From Caldimonas thermodepolymerans (GTDB lineage: Bacteria; Pseudomonadota; Gammaproteobacteria; Burkholderiales; Burkholderiaceae_C): 64,000 nt of DNA. Below, piece by piece: positions 1 through 11,864 of the stretch (the stretch's first letter is position 1; every line of letters starts with the position of its first letter). A program made the position numbers and the translations under genes. A model generated the notes under the pieces. It searched no databases and was not told the origin of the DNA. It worked only from the letters and a program-made list of their open reading frames with translations. Location: the NCBI RefSeq assembly GCF_015476235.1, contig NZ_CP064338.1, positions 496,001-560,000 on the forward strand, written 5' to 3'.

Positions 1-1
1 C

Positions 2-82
2 GCGCTGACGCTGGCGGCCTCGGCGCGCTTTGCCGAGGCGTTCCGCGAGGCGTTCCCCGGCGCGCTGGGCGAGGCGGACTAG
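2..82 (+). CDS. C-terminal end of an unidentified protein (5' cut by window edge)
   Basis: An open frame runs from the first bases to a TAG stop and encodes about 26 residues, Ala/Phe/Glu rich, ending in GALGEAD. The gene begins outside the window and the fragment carries no diagnostic motif, so no function is given. Its stop shares the palindromic CTAG with the stop of the convergent gene on the other strand. Confidence 0.55.
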   Translation, partial: ALTLAASARFAEAFREAFPGALGEAD

Positions 83-537
83 CCCGCGGGGAAGGGCTCC
101 AGCGTGTTGACCATCCAGCCGATGCCGAACCGGTCGGTCAGCATCCCGTAGCACGGCGACCAGAAGGTCGGGCCGAGCGGCATGACGACCGTGCCGCCCT
201 CGGCCAGCGCGTGGAAGGCGCGCTCGGCGGCTTCCTTGGTCGGTACCTGCAGCGCCAGCGAGAAGCCGGCGGCGGGCGGCTCGGTGCCGCAGCCGTCGGA
301 CATCAGCACGACGCTGTGGCCGATGCGCACGGCGGCGTGCATCACCTTGTGCTCGTGGCCCGGCTGCAGCAGCCCTTCGGGCGCCGGGTCGGGCGACTCG
401 TCGAAGCGCATCAGCTGCTCGACCTGCGCGCCGATCGCGGCGGCGTAGAACCCGATCGCTTCCTCGCAGCGGCCCTGGAAGAAGACGTAGGGCTGGACCA
501 GGCAGGCGAGCGCAGGGGACGTCGTGGTGGCGGTCAT
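79..537 (-). CDS. VOC-family (glyoxalase/PhnB-like) protein
   Basis: 152 residues. The N-terminal part reads VQPYVFFQGRCEEAIGFY, the opening strand and helix of PhnB/YjdN-type vicinal oxygen chelate proteins, and the C-terminal half has the family-typical FWSPCYGMLTDRFGIGW. Members are small dimers of paired beta-alpha-beta-beta-beta units; many have no known substrate. The ATG at 535-537 is preceded by GGAGGAG. The gene lies 50 nt downstream of another VOC gene on the same strand, so the two probably form one unit. Family placement is firm; the substrate is unknown. Confidence 0.85.
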   Translation of the reverse strand: MTATTTSPALACLVQPYVFFQGRCEEAIGFYAAAIGAQVEQLMRFDESPDPAPEGLLQPGHEHKVMHAAVRIGHSVVLMSDGCGTEPPAAGFSLALQVPTKEAAERAFHALAEGGTVVMPLGPTFWSPCYGMLTDRFGIGWMVNTLEPFPAG

Positions 538-587
538 GGAAGGCTCCTCCCGGATGGACAGGCGAACGGACAAGGGCAAGGCGCGGT

Positions 588-1079
588 TCAGCCGCCGGCG
601 TAGGCACGCTCCAGTGCGGCGATGTCGAGCTTGCGCATCTGCAGCATGGCCTGCATCACGCGGTCCGCGCGTGCGGGGTCGGGGTCCTCGTGCATCTCGT
701 AGAGCACCCGCGGCACGATCTGCCACGACACGCCGAAGCGGTCCTTGAGCCAGCCGCACGGCGCGTGCTCGCCGCCGTCGGCCACCAGCGCGTCCCACAG
801 CCGGTCGATCTCGGCCTGGCTGTCGCAGCGCACCGCGAGCGAGAACGCCTCGCTCAGCCTGAACGCCGGACCGCCGTTGATGAACTCGATGCGCTGTCCC
901 GCGATCTCGAAAGCGCCGGCCAGCACCGAGCCCTTCGGGCCCGGGCCGTGGGTGCCGTTGCGGATGACGCTGACGAGGCGGACGTTGCCGAACACCGAGT
1001 CGTAGAAGGCCACGGCCTCCTCGGCGTTGTTCTGGTCGAACCAGATGCAGGGCGTGATCTTGGGGGCGAGGTCGGGCAT
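588..1079 (-). CDS. VOC-family protein, 3-demethylubiquinone-9 3-methyltransferase-like fold
   Basis: 163 residues. It opens with KITPCIWFDQNNAEEAVAFY and carries GWLKDRFGVSWQIVP near residue 110, both characteristic of the '3-dmu-9_3-mt' subgroup of VOC/PhnB proteins. The historical methyltransferase name is probably not a real activity. AAGGAG lies just upstream of the ATG at 1077-1079. It is the first gene of a likely two-gene unit with the VOC protein at 79-537. The pair may have arisen by duplication, but sequence identity looks low. Confidence 0.85.
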   Translation of the reverse strand: MPDLAPKITPCIWFDQNNAEEAVAFYDSVFGNVRLVSVIRNGTHGPGPKGSVLAGAFEIAGQRIEFINGGPAFRLSEAFSLAVRCDSQAEIDRLWDALVADGGEHAPCGWLKDRFGVSWQIVPRVLYEMHEDPDPARADRVMQAMLQMRKLDIAALERAYAGG

Positions 1080-1186
1080 GGCGGGCTCCTTCGTCGTGGC
1101 CGGTGATGCGGGGATGTACTGGCACGACGAACGGCAGCCCGGAACTTCGACGGCACGCGGCGCGTCGTTACATCTTCGCCGGCCGT

Positions 1187-1810
1187 TCAGCCCTCGTCGT
1201 GGTCGGCCGACAGCTCGGAGGCTGCCAGCTCGATCGCCCTCACCTCGGTGATCGCATAGGCGGGCAGCCCTTCGCGCCGCAGCCGCGCGTCGAGCGCGGC
1301 CTGCATCTGCGCGTGGAAGTCGCGGAACCCGGCCTCCCCGCGCAGGCGATGCACGTCGTCGCAGTAGCGCCAGTAGTGGTCCGCGATGCCCATGTGGGCC
1401 ATGCCGGCCGCGCCGCCCAGGCGCATGGCCTCGATGCGGCTGTCCCAGATCGGGTACACCTGCGGGTTGACGAAGTGCAGCATCTTCGAGGCGCCGACCA
1501 CCGAGCGCACCGAGGAGGCGATCGGCGCGATGTCGAGCTGGCGCATCGTCGCGGGCGTGGCCTCGCGCGCCGCGTGCAGCGCCTGCGCGGCGGCCCGGGC
1601 GTGCTGCAGGTCCAGGCGCAGCACGCGAGGCATCCAGCCGTAGGTCATGACGGCCACCCGGCAGAACCAGGCCCAGGGGTCGGAGCCGAGGTCGCGGGCG
1701 GTGGCGAGCAGCCAGGGGTAGGTGGCCAGGCAGGCCGTGGTCCGGAAGTTGGAGGGCCGGGGCGGCGTTCTCAGGCGTTGCGCCGCGGCGGCCAGTTCAG
1801 GCAGTTTCAT
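1187..1810 (-). CDS. Hypothetical protein (207 aa)
   Basis: Not assigned to a named family. It is soluble, with no signal peptide or membrane segment. The middle contains MLHFVNPQVYPIWDSRIEAM (about residues 109-128). A 'lhF..P..yPIWDsri' pattern also occurs in uncharacterised proteins with a helix-hairpin-helix-like helical fold, but I cannot confirm a relationship. The start at 1808-1810 was chosen as the first ATG giving the full MKLPELAAAAQRL N-terminus. The 107-base gap to the VOC gene shows no obvious promoter or terminator. Confidence 0.6.
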   Translation of the reverse strand: MKLPELAAAAQRLRTPPRPSNFRTTACLATYPWLLATARDLGSDPWAWFCRVAVMTYGWMPRVLRLDLQHARAAAQALHAAREATPATMRQLDIAPIASSVRSVVGASKMLHFVNPQVYPIWDSRIEAMRLGGAAGMAHMGIADHYWRYCDDVHRLRGEAGFRDFHAQMQAALDARLRREGLPAYAITEVRAIELAASELSADHDEG

Positions 1811-1981
1811 GGGACTCGAGGATGGCGTTTGACACGTGGTTCGGGTCTCGAAACGGCCGCCAGCTTACGGACGAGCAAATCCCCGCACAGATGCGGGAGA
1901 TTTGCCGCCCGTGCCGGGGCCGTGCACCCCGGGGGCGACGCGGGTCGGCGGGCCTGGCCTTGCCACGGCGCCGCGCATGGC

Positions 1982-3502
<1,521 letters not shown>

Positions 3503-3861
3503 GCGGGTCTCCTCTGTCTGTGCGTGCGGTGGCGGCGGGTGGGTGCAGCGCCTGCCCGGCGGCGCCGCGGCGAACGCGGCACGGGCAGGACGCAGGGCCC
3601 GCCAACGCACGCTGCGTGCCACGCGGCGGTTCGCGCAGGACGGGCCCGTTTCGCGTGGAAACGCCGTGCGCGGGCGGGGCGGCGGTGCGGCCCGGTGCGT
3701 CGACCTGCGGCAGGTGTCACGAAACTGAACAGTCGTTGCCCCCGAACGCGCTGAACCGCTTGGCGGCGCGCGAAGTGCTGCTACGGTGCGCGCAGGACCC
3801 ACTTGCCCTGCACGGTCTGCCGGCCGCACGCCCCGGGGCCCCCCAGGAGACAGGACTTGCG
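3503..3861. other. 359-base divergent intergenic region between aldehyde dehydrogenase and sigma-54 activator
   Basis: No gene is supported here. It holds the candidate sigma-54 promoter described separately. It should also contain activator-binding sites upstream of that promoter (to the right, roughly 3650-3800); I could not identify a convincing paired inverted repeat there by eye. An AGGAGA-type ribosome-binding site lies at the right edge before the activator ATG at 3862. Confidence 0.6.
3606..3621 (-). promoter_or_regulatory. Candidate sigma-54 (-24/-12) promoter for the aldehyde dehydrogenase
   Basis: Read on the minus strand the sequence is TGGCACGCAGCGTGCG. TGGCACG matches the -24 consensus exactly, followed by four bases and GTGCG, which keeps the invariant GC of the -12 element (consensus TTGCW). 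Transcription would start near 3594 and give a leader of roughly 90 nt to the ATG at 3502. The neighbouring gene at 3862 encodes an activator with the sigma-54 contact motif GAYTGA, which supports the assignment. Confidence 0.6.
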
Positions 3862-5799
<1,938 letters not shown>

Positions 5800-5912
5800 C
5801 GTGCCGCGCCCGCAACGGCAAGCGGGTCGTGCCCCTTCCCCGGCAGCAGGCCGGCGCGGCAAGATCGGGCCTTGCCGACGCCGGTGTCCGGCGTGCCGAG
5901 GAGCATCGAGCG

Positions 5913-7805
5913 ATGAGCAACCCCAGTCCGCCAGACACCGACGTGGCCCTGCGGGACGACCTGCGCCGCCATCTGCCGTTCTCGCAGATGGAGCCGGCGC
6001 ATGTCGATCTCTTCCTGCAGCACGCGCGGCCCCGGGCGTTCGCCGCCGGCCAGCATGTGCTCGGTCCGGCCGACGGCGTGGTGGAGTGCCTCTACCTGGT
6101 GCTCGACGGCGCGATCTCCGGCGTGCTCGGCCCCGCCGACGGGAACGACGGCGGCTTCCAGTACGAGCGCGGCGACATGTTCCCGGTGGCGGCGCTGCGC
6201 GAGCGACGGCCCGTCGCGGCCACCTACACCGCGCAGGTGGCCACGCGCTGCCTGGTGATCGGGCGCGAGCCGGCGCAGGCGCTGGCGGCCGTCAGCGCGC
6301 CGTTCGCCGACGTGCTGCTGCGCCGGCTGCCGCGCTTTGCGGATGCCTCGCGGCAGGCGATGCAGGCAGCGCTGGTGTCGCGTACGCTGTCGGCCCAGTC
6401 GCTCGAGACCCGGCTGGGCGACCTGTGCCGCGGCGCACCGGAGGCCTGCCTGCCGTCCACGCCGCTGGCCGACGCCCTGGCGCGCATGAGCCGGCGCGGC
6501 ATCGGCTCCATCGTGGTGACCGACGAGGCGCAGGCCCCGGTCGGCATCTTCACGCGGCACGACCTGCTCGACCGCGTGACGCTGGCGCAGGTGCCGCTGT
6601 CGACGCCGATCGAGCGCGTGATGAGCGCGCCGCTGCACAGCCTGAGCGACGAGCACACCGCGCAGGACGCGGCGCTGCTGATGGCGCGCCACGGCGCGCG
6701 CCACGTGCCGGTCACGCGCGGCGGCCGGCTGGTCGGGCTGGTGTCCGAGCGCGACCTGTTCGCGCTGCAGCGCCTGTCGCTGAACCAGCTGAGCACCGAG
6801 CTGCGCCGCGCCCCCGACCTGCCGACCCTGCAGTCGCTCGCGCAGGACCTGCGCCAGTTCGCGCGCAACCTGCTCGGCCAGGGCGTGCAGGCCAAGCAGC
6901 TGACCGAGCTGGTCAGCCACCTCAACGACGTGCTGACCGAGCGGCTGGTGACCCTGGTCGCGGCGCGCCACGGTCGCGACATGACGCGCGCCTGCTGGCT
7001 GGCCTTCGGCTCCGAGGGACGCTCGGAGCAGACCATCGCGACCGACCAGGACAACGGCCTGATCTTCGAGAGCGATGACCCGGATGCGGACCGTCCGGCG
7101 TGGCTGGCGTTCGCCCGCGAGGTCAACGAGGGGTTGGATGCCTGCGGTTACCCGCTGTGCCGCGGCAACGTGATGGCGAGCAATCCCGAGTGCTGCCTGA
7201 CGCCGGACGAATGGCGCCGGCGCTTCGGGCGCTGGATCGCCCAAGGCTCGCCCGAGGACCTGCTGGCGGCCAACATCTACTTCGACCTGCGCCCGCTGGC
7301 CGGCAACCTGGCGCTGGCCACGCCGCTGCGCGAGTTCATCGTCGAGCACGCGCGCGGCGCGACGCGCTTCGGCCACCTGCTGGCCGAGGACCTGCTGCGC
7401 CGCCGCGTGCCGTTGACCTGGCTGGGCGGCATCGACGCGCGCCTGGTCGACGGCGTGCCGGTGGTGGACCTCAAGCTGCTGGGCACGGCGATCTTCGTCG
7501 ACGTGGCCCGCCTGCTGTGCCTGATGCTCGGGCTGTCGGAGGTCAACACCCGCCGCCGGCTGGAGGCCATCGCGCGGGCCCAGCACGTCGATGCGCACCA
7601 GGCCGAGGCCTGGGTGACGGCGTTCGAGTTCCTGCAGATGCTGCGCCTGCGCGCGCAGCTCGACGGCCTGGCGCCGCCCGGCGCCGGCAATCCCAACCTG
7701 GTGCGGCTCGATGCGCTGAACGACATCGACCGCCGCATGCTCAAGGAATGCTTCCGCGTGGCGCGCCGCCTGCAGCAGCGCGTGGAGCTGGACTACGTGC
7801 GCTAG
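5913..7805 (+). CDS. cNMP-binding/CBS-pair protein with DUF294 nucleotidyltransferase domain
   Basis: 630 residues. In order: a cyclic-nucleotide-binding-like beta barrel (residues ~20-130), two CBS motifs (~190-300), a DUF294 putative nucleotidyltransferase with GSEGRSEQTIATDQDNGLI (~370-390), where the GS and DxD acidic residues are preserved, and a DUF294 C-terminal helical domain. The architecture resembles GlnD-like signalling proteins and is commonly found beside acetate/solute symporters. It probably senses an adenylate or energy signal and regulates the neighbouring transport system; this role is inference. GAGGAGC precedes the ATG. Its TAG stop overlaps the stop of the convergent gene within a CTAG. 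Confidence 0.85.
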   Translation: MSNPSPPDTDVALRDDLRRHLPFSQMEPAHVDLFLQHARPRAFAAGQHVLGPADGVVECLYLVLDGAISGVLGPADGNDGGFQYERGDMFPVAALRERRPVAATYTAQVATRCLVIGREPAQALAAVSAPFADVLLRRLPRFADASRQAMQAALVSRTLSAQSLETRLGDLCRGAPEACLPSTPLADALARMSRRGIGSIVVTDEAQAPVGIFTRHDLLDRVTLAQVPLSTPIERVMSAPLHSLSDEHTAQDAALLMARHGARHVPVTRGGRLVGLVSERDLFALQRLSLNQLSTELRRAPDLPTLQSLAQDLRQFARNLLGQGVQAKQLTELVSHLNDVLTERLVTLVAARHGRDMTRACWLAFGSEGRSEQTIATDQDNGLIFESDDPDADRPAWLAFAREVNEGLDACGYPLCRGNVMASNPECCLTPDEWRRRFGRWIAQGSPEDLLAANIYFDLRPLAGNLALATPLREFIVEHARGATRFGHLLAEDLLRRRVPLTWLGGIDARLVDGVPVVDLKLLGTAIFVDVARLLCLMLGLSEVNTRRRLEAIARAQHVDAHQAEAWVTAFEFLQMLRLRAQLDGLAPPGAGNPNLVRLDALNDIDRRMLKECFRVARRLQQRVELDYVR

Positions 7806-8140
7806 GCGCTGCGATGCGCCGCGCGCGCCAGCAGGTGCAGCGCGAGCAGGTAGCCCCACAGCGTCAGGCCGATGGTGCCGGTCCAGGTGGCGTAGGGCGC
7901 CAGCCCCAGCAGCGCGGCCAGCACCGCGCCGGTCATCAGCGCACCGCAGACCAGATGGATGCCGGCTGCGTAGGGCGCCCAGCGCTCCGGGTCGCGCGGC
8001 GGCTGGCCGCGGCGCACCGCCACCTCGGCGAAGTTGCGCCGCACGATGATGGTCCAGGCGCGCTTGAGGCACAGCGCCGCCAGGGCGATGCCCAACAGCA
8101 GCAGGAGCCAGGCGAGCAGGACGGTAGGGTGTAGTTGCAT
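7802..8140 (-). CDS. Small integral membrane protein, hypothetical
   Basis: 112 residues with three probable membrane spans: LLAWLLLLLGIALAAL near the N-terminus, ALMTGAVLAALLG in the middle, and GLTLWGYLLALHLL near the C-terminus. Between spans one and two is a charged stretch including PPRDPERWAPY. No family was recognised. It is followed on its 5' side by the terminator of the symporter unit, so it is probably transcribed separately. It converges on the DUF294 gene and shares four stop-codon bases with it. Confidence 0.6.
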   Translation of the reverse strand: MQLHPTVLLAWLLLLLGIALAALCLKRAWTIIVRRNFAEVAVRRGQPPRDPERWAPYAAGIHLVCGALMTGAVLAALLGLAPYATWTGTIGLTLWGYLLALHLLARAAHRSA

Positions 8141-8195
8141 GGAGGGCCTGAAAGCCGCAAGGGCAGGTTGACCGGATCAGCGGATTCCACCAGAA

Positions 8196-8223
8196 AAAAG
8201 CTCCCGCCGCAGCGGGAGCTTTT
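8196..8223 (-). terminator. Rho-independent terminator of the symporter operon
   Basis: A perfect 12-bp inverted repeat (AAAAGCTCCCGC / GCGGGAGCTTTT) closes a CGCA tetraloop. Read on the minus strand, the stem is followed by a run of T (complement of A at 8194-8199). It lies about 20 nt downstream of the symporter stop at 8244, in the right orientation to end that transcript. Confidence 0.9.
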
Positions 8224-8243
8224 CAGGGGAGCGAGGGCCGTGC

Positions 8244-10046
8244 TCAGTGAGCGTGGGCCACGCCGGCACCACGCGGGGTGCGCATGTTGTCCACCATCTC
8301 CTGCACGTGGACCGGCGGGGCGGCGGTGACCATGCTCACCGCGTAGGCGACCACGAAGTTCACGATCGCGCCGACGGTGCCGAAGCCCTCCGGCGAGATG
8401 CCGAAGAAGCCGTTGGCGCCACCCACCAGGTGCAGGTACTCGGTGCCCTTCACGAAGAACAGGCCCTTGTGCGCGAACACGTAGAACAGCGTGATGAACA
8501 GGCCAGCGAGCATGCCGGCGACGGCACCCTGGCGGTTCACGCGCTTCGAGAAGATGCCCATCATGATGGCCGGGAACAGCGAGCTGGCGGCGATCCCGAA
8601 GGCCAGGGCCACCGTGCCGGCCGCGAAGCCCGGCGGATTCAGGCCCAGCCAGCCGGCCAGCACGATGGCGCCGGCCATCGCGATCTTGCCCGCCAGCAGT
8701 TCGCCCTTCTCGCTGATGTCCGGCTTGAACACGCCCTTGATCAGGTCGCGCGAGATCGCCGAGGAGATCGCCATCAGCAGGCCCGCGGCGGTCGACAGCG
8801 CGGCGGCCAGGCCACCGGCGGCGACCAGCGCGATCACCCAGTCGGGCAGCTGCGCGATCTCGGGGTTGGCCATCACCATGATGTCCGGGTTGACGTTCAG
8901 CTCGTTGCCCTTCCAGCCGGCGGCTTCGGCCTTGGCCAGCACGTCGGCGTTCTGGGTCTTGTCGTTGTAGTACTGGATGCGGCCGTCACCGTTCTTGTCC
9001 TCGAACTTCAGCAGGCCGGTGGCTTCCCAGCGCTTCATCCAGTCCGGACGGTCCTCGTAGCGCAGGCTGGCCTCGGGGGCGTACAGGTCGCCACCCTGGG
9101 TCACCTCGGCGTTGATGGTGCCGATCAGGTTGAAGCGCGCCATCGCGCCGACGGCCGGGGCCGTCGTGTACAGGAGGGCGATGAACACCAGCGCCCAGCC
9201 GGCCGAGGAACGCGCGTCCTTGACCTTGGGCACGGTGAAGAAGCGCACGATCACGTGCGGCAGGCCCGCGGTGCCGATCATCAGCGACAGGGTGAAGAAC
9301 ACCGTGTTGAGCACGCTGTCGGCGTAGGCCGTGGTGTACTGCGCGAAGCCGAGGTCGGTGACCACCTGGTCCAGGCGCTCCAGGATCGGCATGTCGGTGC
9401 CCGTGAGCGTGCTGCCCAGGCCGAGCTGCGGCACCGGGTTGCCGGTCAGGTGCAGCGAGATGAAGATGGCCGGCACCGTGTACGCGAAGATCAGCACCAC
9501 GTACTGGGCGATCTGCGTGTAGGTGATGCCCTTCATGCCGCCGAACACCGCGTAGACGAACACGATGGCCATGCCGATGTAGATGCCCGCGTCGGCCGAC
9601 ACGTTCAGGAAGCGCGAGAAGGCGACGCCCACGCCGGTCATCTGGCCGATCACATAGGTGACCGAGGCCATCAGCAGGCACAGCACGGCCACGGTGCGCG
9701 CGGTGCGGCTGTAGAAGCGGTCGCCGATGAACTCGGGCACCGTGAACTTGCCGAACTTGCGCAGGTACGGCGCCAGCAGCATGGCCAGCAGCACGTAGCC
9801 GCCCGTCCAGCCCATCAGGAAGACGGTGCCGCCGTAGCCCATGTTGGAGATCAGGCCGGCCATGGAGATGAACGACGCCGCCGACATCCAGTCGGCCGCG
9901 GTGGCCATGCCGTTGGCGATCGGGTTCACGCCGCCGCCGGCGACGTAGTACTCCTTGGTGCTGCCGGCACGGGACCAGAAGGCGATGCCGATGTACAGCG
10001 CGAACGTCAGGCCGACGATCAGGTAGATGGTGGCTTGTTGGCTCAT
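8244..10046 (-). CDS. Sodium:solute symporter, acetate permease type (ActP/VC_2705 subfamily)
   Basis: 600 residues with about 13 hydrophobic spans, typical of the SSS family. The N-terminus YYVAGGGVNPIANGMATAAD matches the substrate/sodium core of ActP-type permeases. The partner gene 10 nt upstream encodes a DUF4212 small subunit, which marks the VC_2705 subfamily. Uptake of acetate or a related short monocarboxylate is the usual role. A soluble loop at residues ~335-385 includes DKNGDGRIQYY, which looks like a calcium-binding EF-hand/dockerin loop and is not needed for the fold. Translation starts at 10044-10046 behind GGGGCAGGA. A strong terminator follows the gene. The substrate is inferred from subfamily and neighbours. 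Confidence 0.9.
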   Translation of the reverse strand: MSQQATIYLIVGLTFALYIGIAFWSRAGSTKEYYVAGGGVNPIANGMATAADWMSAASFISMAGLISNMGYGGTVFLMGWTGGYVLLAMLLAPYLRKFGKFTVPEFIGDRFYSRTARTVAVLCLLMASVTYVIGQMTGVGVAFSRFLNVSADAGIYIGMAIVFVYAVFGGMKGITYTQIAQYVVLIFAYTVPAIFISLHLTGNPVPQLGLGSTLTGTDMPILERLDQVVTDLGFAQYTTAYADSVLNTVFFTLSLMIGTAGLPHVIVRFFTVPKVKDARSSAGWALVFIALLYTTAPAVGAMARFNLIGTINAEVTQGGDLYAPEASLRYEDRPDWMKRWEATGLLKFEDKNGDGRIQYYNDKTQNADVLAKAEAAGWKGNELNVNPDIMVMANPEIAQLPDWVIALVAAGGLAAALSTAAGLLMAISSAISRDLIKGVFKPDISEKGELLAGKIAMAGAIVLAGWLGLNPPGFAAGTVALAFGIAASSLFPAIMMGIFSKRVNRQGAVAGMLAGLFITLFYVFAHKGLFFVKGTEYLHLVGGANGFFGISPEGFGTVGAIVNFVVAYAVSMVTAAPPVHVQEMVDNMRTPRGAGVAHAH

Positions 10047-10056
10047 GTCCTGCCCC

Positions 10057-10320
10057 TCAGTCCTCGTCGACGTCGTGTTCGCGGTCGATCTTCTTCATGC
10101 GCCAGGCGTAGAAGAAGATCAGCACCACGTAGAGGTAGATCGCGCCTTGGTGGGCGATCCAGAAGCCGAGCGGGTAGCCGCCGAGCTTGATGCTGTCCAG
10201 GGCCGGCTTCCAGATGATCCCGAAGCCGTACGAGACGACCGCCCAGACGATCAATATGGCGGTCAGCAGACGCAGGGTCGCCCTCCAGTAGGCGCTGCTG
10301 CGCTCCTTGTTTGCGCTCAT
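10057..10320 (-). CDS. DUF4212 small subunit of the sodium:solute symporter
   Basis: 87 residues with two membrane spans (LLTAILIVWAVVSYGFGII and GAIYLYVVLIFFYAW) and a charged C-terminal tail. The WFGIIW/GFWIAHQGAIY-type motifs are characteristic of DUF4212 proteins, which are always encoded next to VC_2705-type symporters and are thought to associate with them. It is the first gene of the two-gene unit; the start MSANKERS is at 10318-10320. Longer in-frame extensions upstream are basic and low-complexity and are not believed. Confidence 0.88.
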   Translation of the reverse strand: MSANKERSSAYWRATLRLLTAILIVWAVVSYGFGIIWKPALDSIKLGGYPLGFWIAHQGAIYLYVVLIFFYAWRMKKIDREHDVDED

Positions 10321-10693
10321 CTCCACATTCCTTCTGTTGTGCTTGATGGATGCCGTCAGAGGGTGGGTCAGCCCGCGCCCTGGCGGCGTGCTGCGGCGCT
10401 GCCGGCACCCGCGGCGCCGGTCAGCACGGCGCAACCATTGCCGCGAATGCTTACGCGAGACTTGAGCGAGGCTTACGCGAAACTTATTCCGCCGCGCGAA
10501 ATGCGCACGGCGGGCCGCGAAGCCAGCAACCATGCGGGCTGCGTCATGGCCGGGGGCAAACGCCCGGACGGTGCCCTAGGGAAAATCCCGAGCCGAAATG
10601 CGGCACGGTGCCGGCCCCGGCGCAGGGGTCCGGGGCGCGGCGGATGCTTCACATCGCAGAGAATCAGCTGGCCAGATCATTCAAGGAGCTCCC
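10321..10693. other. 373-base intergenic region between symporter operon and SDR gene
   Basis: No gene is supported. It should hold the divergent promoters for the symporter unit (leftward) and the SDR (rightward). The most structured part is a pair of 14-bp direct repeats at 10450-10485, listed separately. An AAGGAG ribosome-binding site at 10683-10688 serves the SDR. Confidence 0.6.
10450..10485. repeat. Pair of 14-bp direct repeats, candidate activator-binding site
   Basis: CTTACGCGAGACTT (10450-10463) and CTTACGCGAAACTT (10472-10485) differ at one base and sit 22 bp apart, about two helical turns. They lie 130-165 nt upstream of the DUF4212/symporter start. Related symporter genes are controlled by LuxR-type response regulators (CrbR/ErdR) in other proteobacteria; assigning these repeats to such a regulator is inference. 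Confidence 0.4.
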
Positions 10694-11434
10694 ATGCGTT
10701 TGAAGGACAGGGTCGCCGTCATCACCGGGGCGGCCAACGGCATCGGACTGGCCACGGCCCGCAAGTTCGCCGACGAAGGCGCGATCCTGGTGCTGTGCGA
10801 CGTGCAGCAGGAGGCGCTGGACCGCGCGCTGGCCGGCCTGCTGCCGCGCTCGCCGCAGTCGAGTGCGCACCGGGTCGACGTGACGAAACGCGCCGAGGTC
10901 GACGCGATGGTGCAGGCCGTGCTGGCGCGCCACGGGCGCATCGACGTGCTGGTCAACAACGCCGGCATCACGCGCGATGCGCGGCTGCAGAAGATGACCG
11001 AGGAGCAGTTCGACCAGGTCATCGACGTCAACCTCAAAGGGGTGTTCCACTGCACGCAGGCGGTGGTGGGCCCGATGCTCGAGCGCGGCAGCGGCGTGAT
11101 CCTCAATGCCTCGAGCGTGGTGGGCCTGTACGGCAACTTCGGCCAGACCAACTACGCGGCCACCAAGGCCGGCGTGATCGGCTTCACCCGCACCTGGGCA
11201 CGCGAGCTGGGCCCCAAGGGCATCCGCGTCAACGCGGTGTGCCCGGGCTTCATCGCCACCGACATCCTCTCGACCATCCCCGAGAAGGTGCTGGAACGCA
11301 TGCGCGAGTCCTGCTGGCTGCACCGCCTCGGGCAGCCGGAGGAAATCGCCAACATCTATGCCTTCCTGGCCAGCGACGAAGCCAGCTACGTCAACGGCGT
11401 GGCGCTCGAGGCCAGCGGCGGCATGTCGCTGTGA
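10694..11434 (+). CDS. Short-chain dehydrogenase/reductase, FabG-like
   Basis: 246 residues, the normal size for classical SDRs. Visible are the dinucleotide-binding TGAANGIG (residues 11-18), NNAG near residue 90, the catalytic Ser in LNASSVVG, and the YAATK catalytic Tyr/Lys pair near residue 153. The C-terminus [16 protein letters not shown] is typical of 3-oxoacyl-ACP or acetoacetyl-CoA reductases. It probably reduces a 3-oxoacyl thioester; as a stand-alone gene the substrate cannot be set. AAGGAG sits 6 nt before the ATG. Confidence 0.88.
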   Translation: MRLKDRVAVITGAANGIGLATARKFADEGAILVLCDVQQEALDRALAGLLPRSPQSSAHRVDVTKRAEVDAMVQAVLARHGRIDVLVNNAGITRDARLQKMTEEQFDQVIDVNLKGVFHCTQAVVGPMLERGSGVILNASSVVGLYGNFGQTNYAATKAGVIGFTRTWARELGPKGIRVNAVCPGFIATDILSTIPEKVLERMRESCWLHRLGQPEEIANIYAFLASDEASYVNGVALEASGGMSL

Positions 11435-11555
11435 ACGGAGCGTCGCGGAACCAGGACGTTCCGTGGGGGTCTTCCGGGGCAAGGCGGCGGCTCGGGGCAA
11501 TTTGTCTATGCTTGAGGGCCTGACGACAACCCTTCGGTCCCACCCAGCGCCAGTC

Positions 11556-11861
11556 ATGAATCAACGGCCAGCCGACCCGGAGTTCGAAGCCGAAAGGGAA
11601 GCGGCGCGCCGCCGTATTCGCTTCCTGATGGAGTTCTGGCAGATCAAGCCGGAAGACATCGCGCGTGCTGCGCCGCCCTGTGACGGGACCTCAGCCGCGC
11701 CGGACGACGGGCCCCGCCCGCCGCGCTACCGCCACCCGGTCACGGGCGACACCTGGGACGGCTCGGGCTCGCAGCCGGAATGGCTGCGCCGCGCGTTGCT
11801 GCAGGAAGGCTACACCGTCGAAGAGCTGCGCATCGCGGACGCGCAGGCGGCGGGCAACTGA
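11556..11861 (+). CDS. H-NS-family nucleoid-associated protein
   Basis: 101 residues. The C-terminal half, PPRYRHPVTGDTWDGSGSQP followed by EWL, is the H-NS DNA-binding signature (the loop that inserts into AT-rich minor groove). The N-terminal half (EAEREAARRRIRFLMEFW) would be the oligomerising helix. The protein is shorter at the N-terminus than typical H-NS of about 135 residues, resembling the short paralogues frequent in Burkholderiales. The ATG at 11556 is preferred; an in-frame ATG at 11508 would add 16 residues. It likely silences foreign AT-rich DNA such as the islet at 25-29 kb; that target is inference. Confidence 0.8.
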   Translation: MNQRPADPEFEAEREAARRRIRFLMEFWQIKPEDIARAAPPCDGTSAAPDDGPRPPRYRHPVTGDTWDGSGSQPEWLRRALLQEGYTVEELRIADAQAAGN

Positions 11862-11864
11862 AGC

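Noticed and set aside
3650-3800. Possible activator-binding palindromes for the AcoR-type regulator
   Set aside because: Only weak inverted similarities such as around TGTCACGAAACT were seen; none repeats convincingly.
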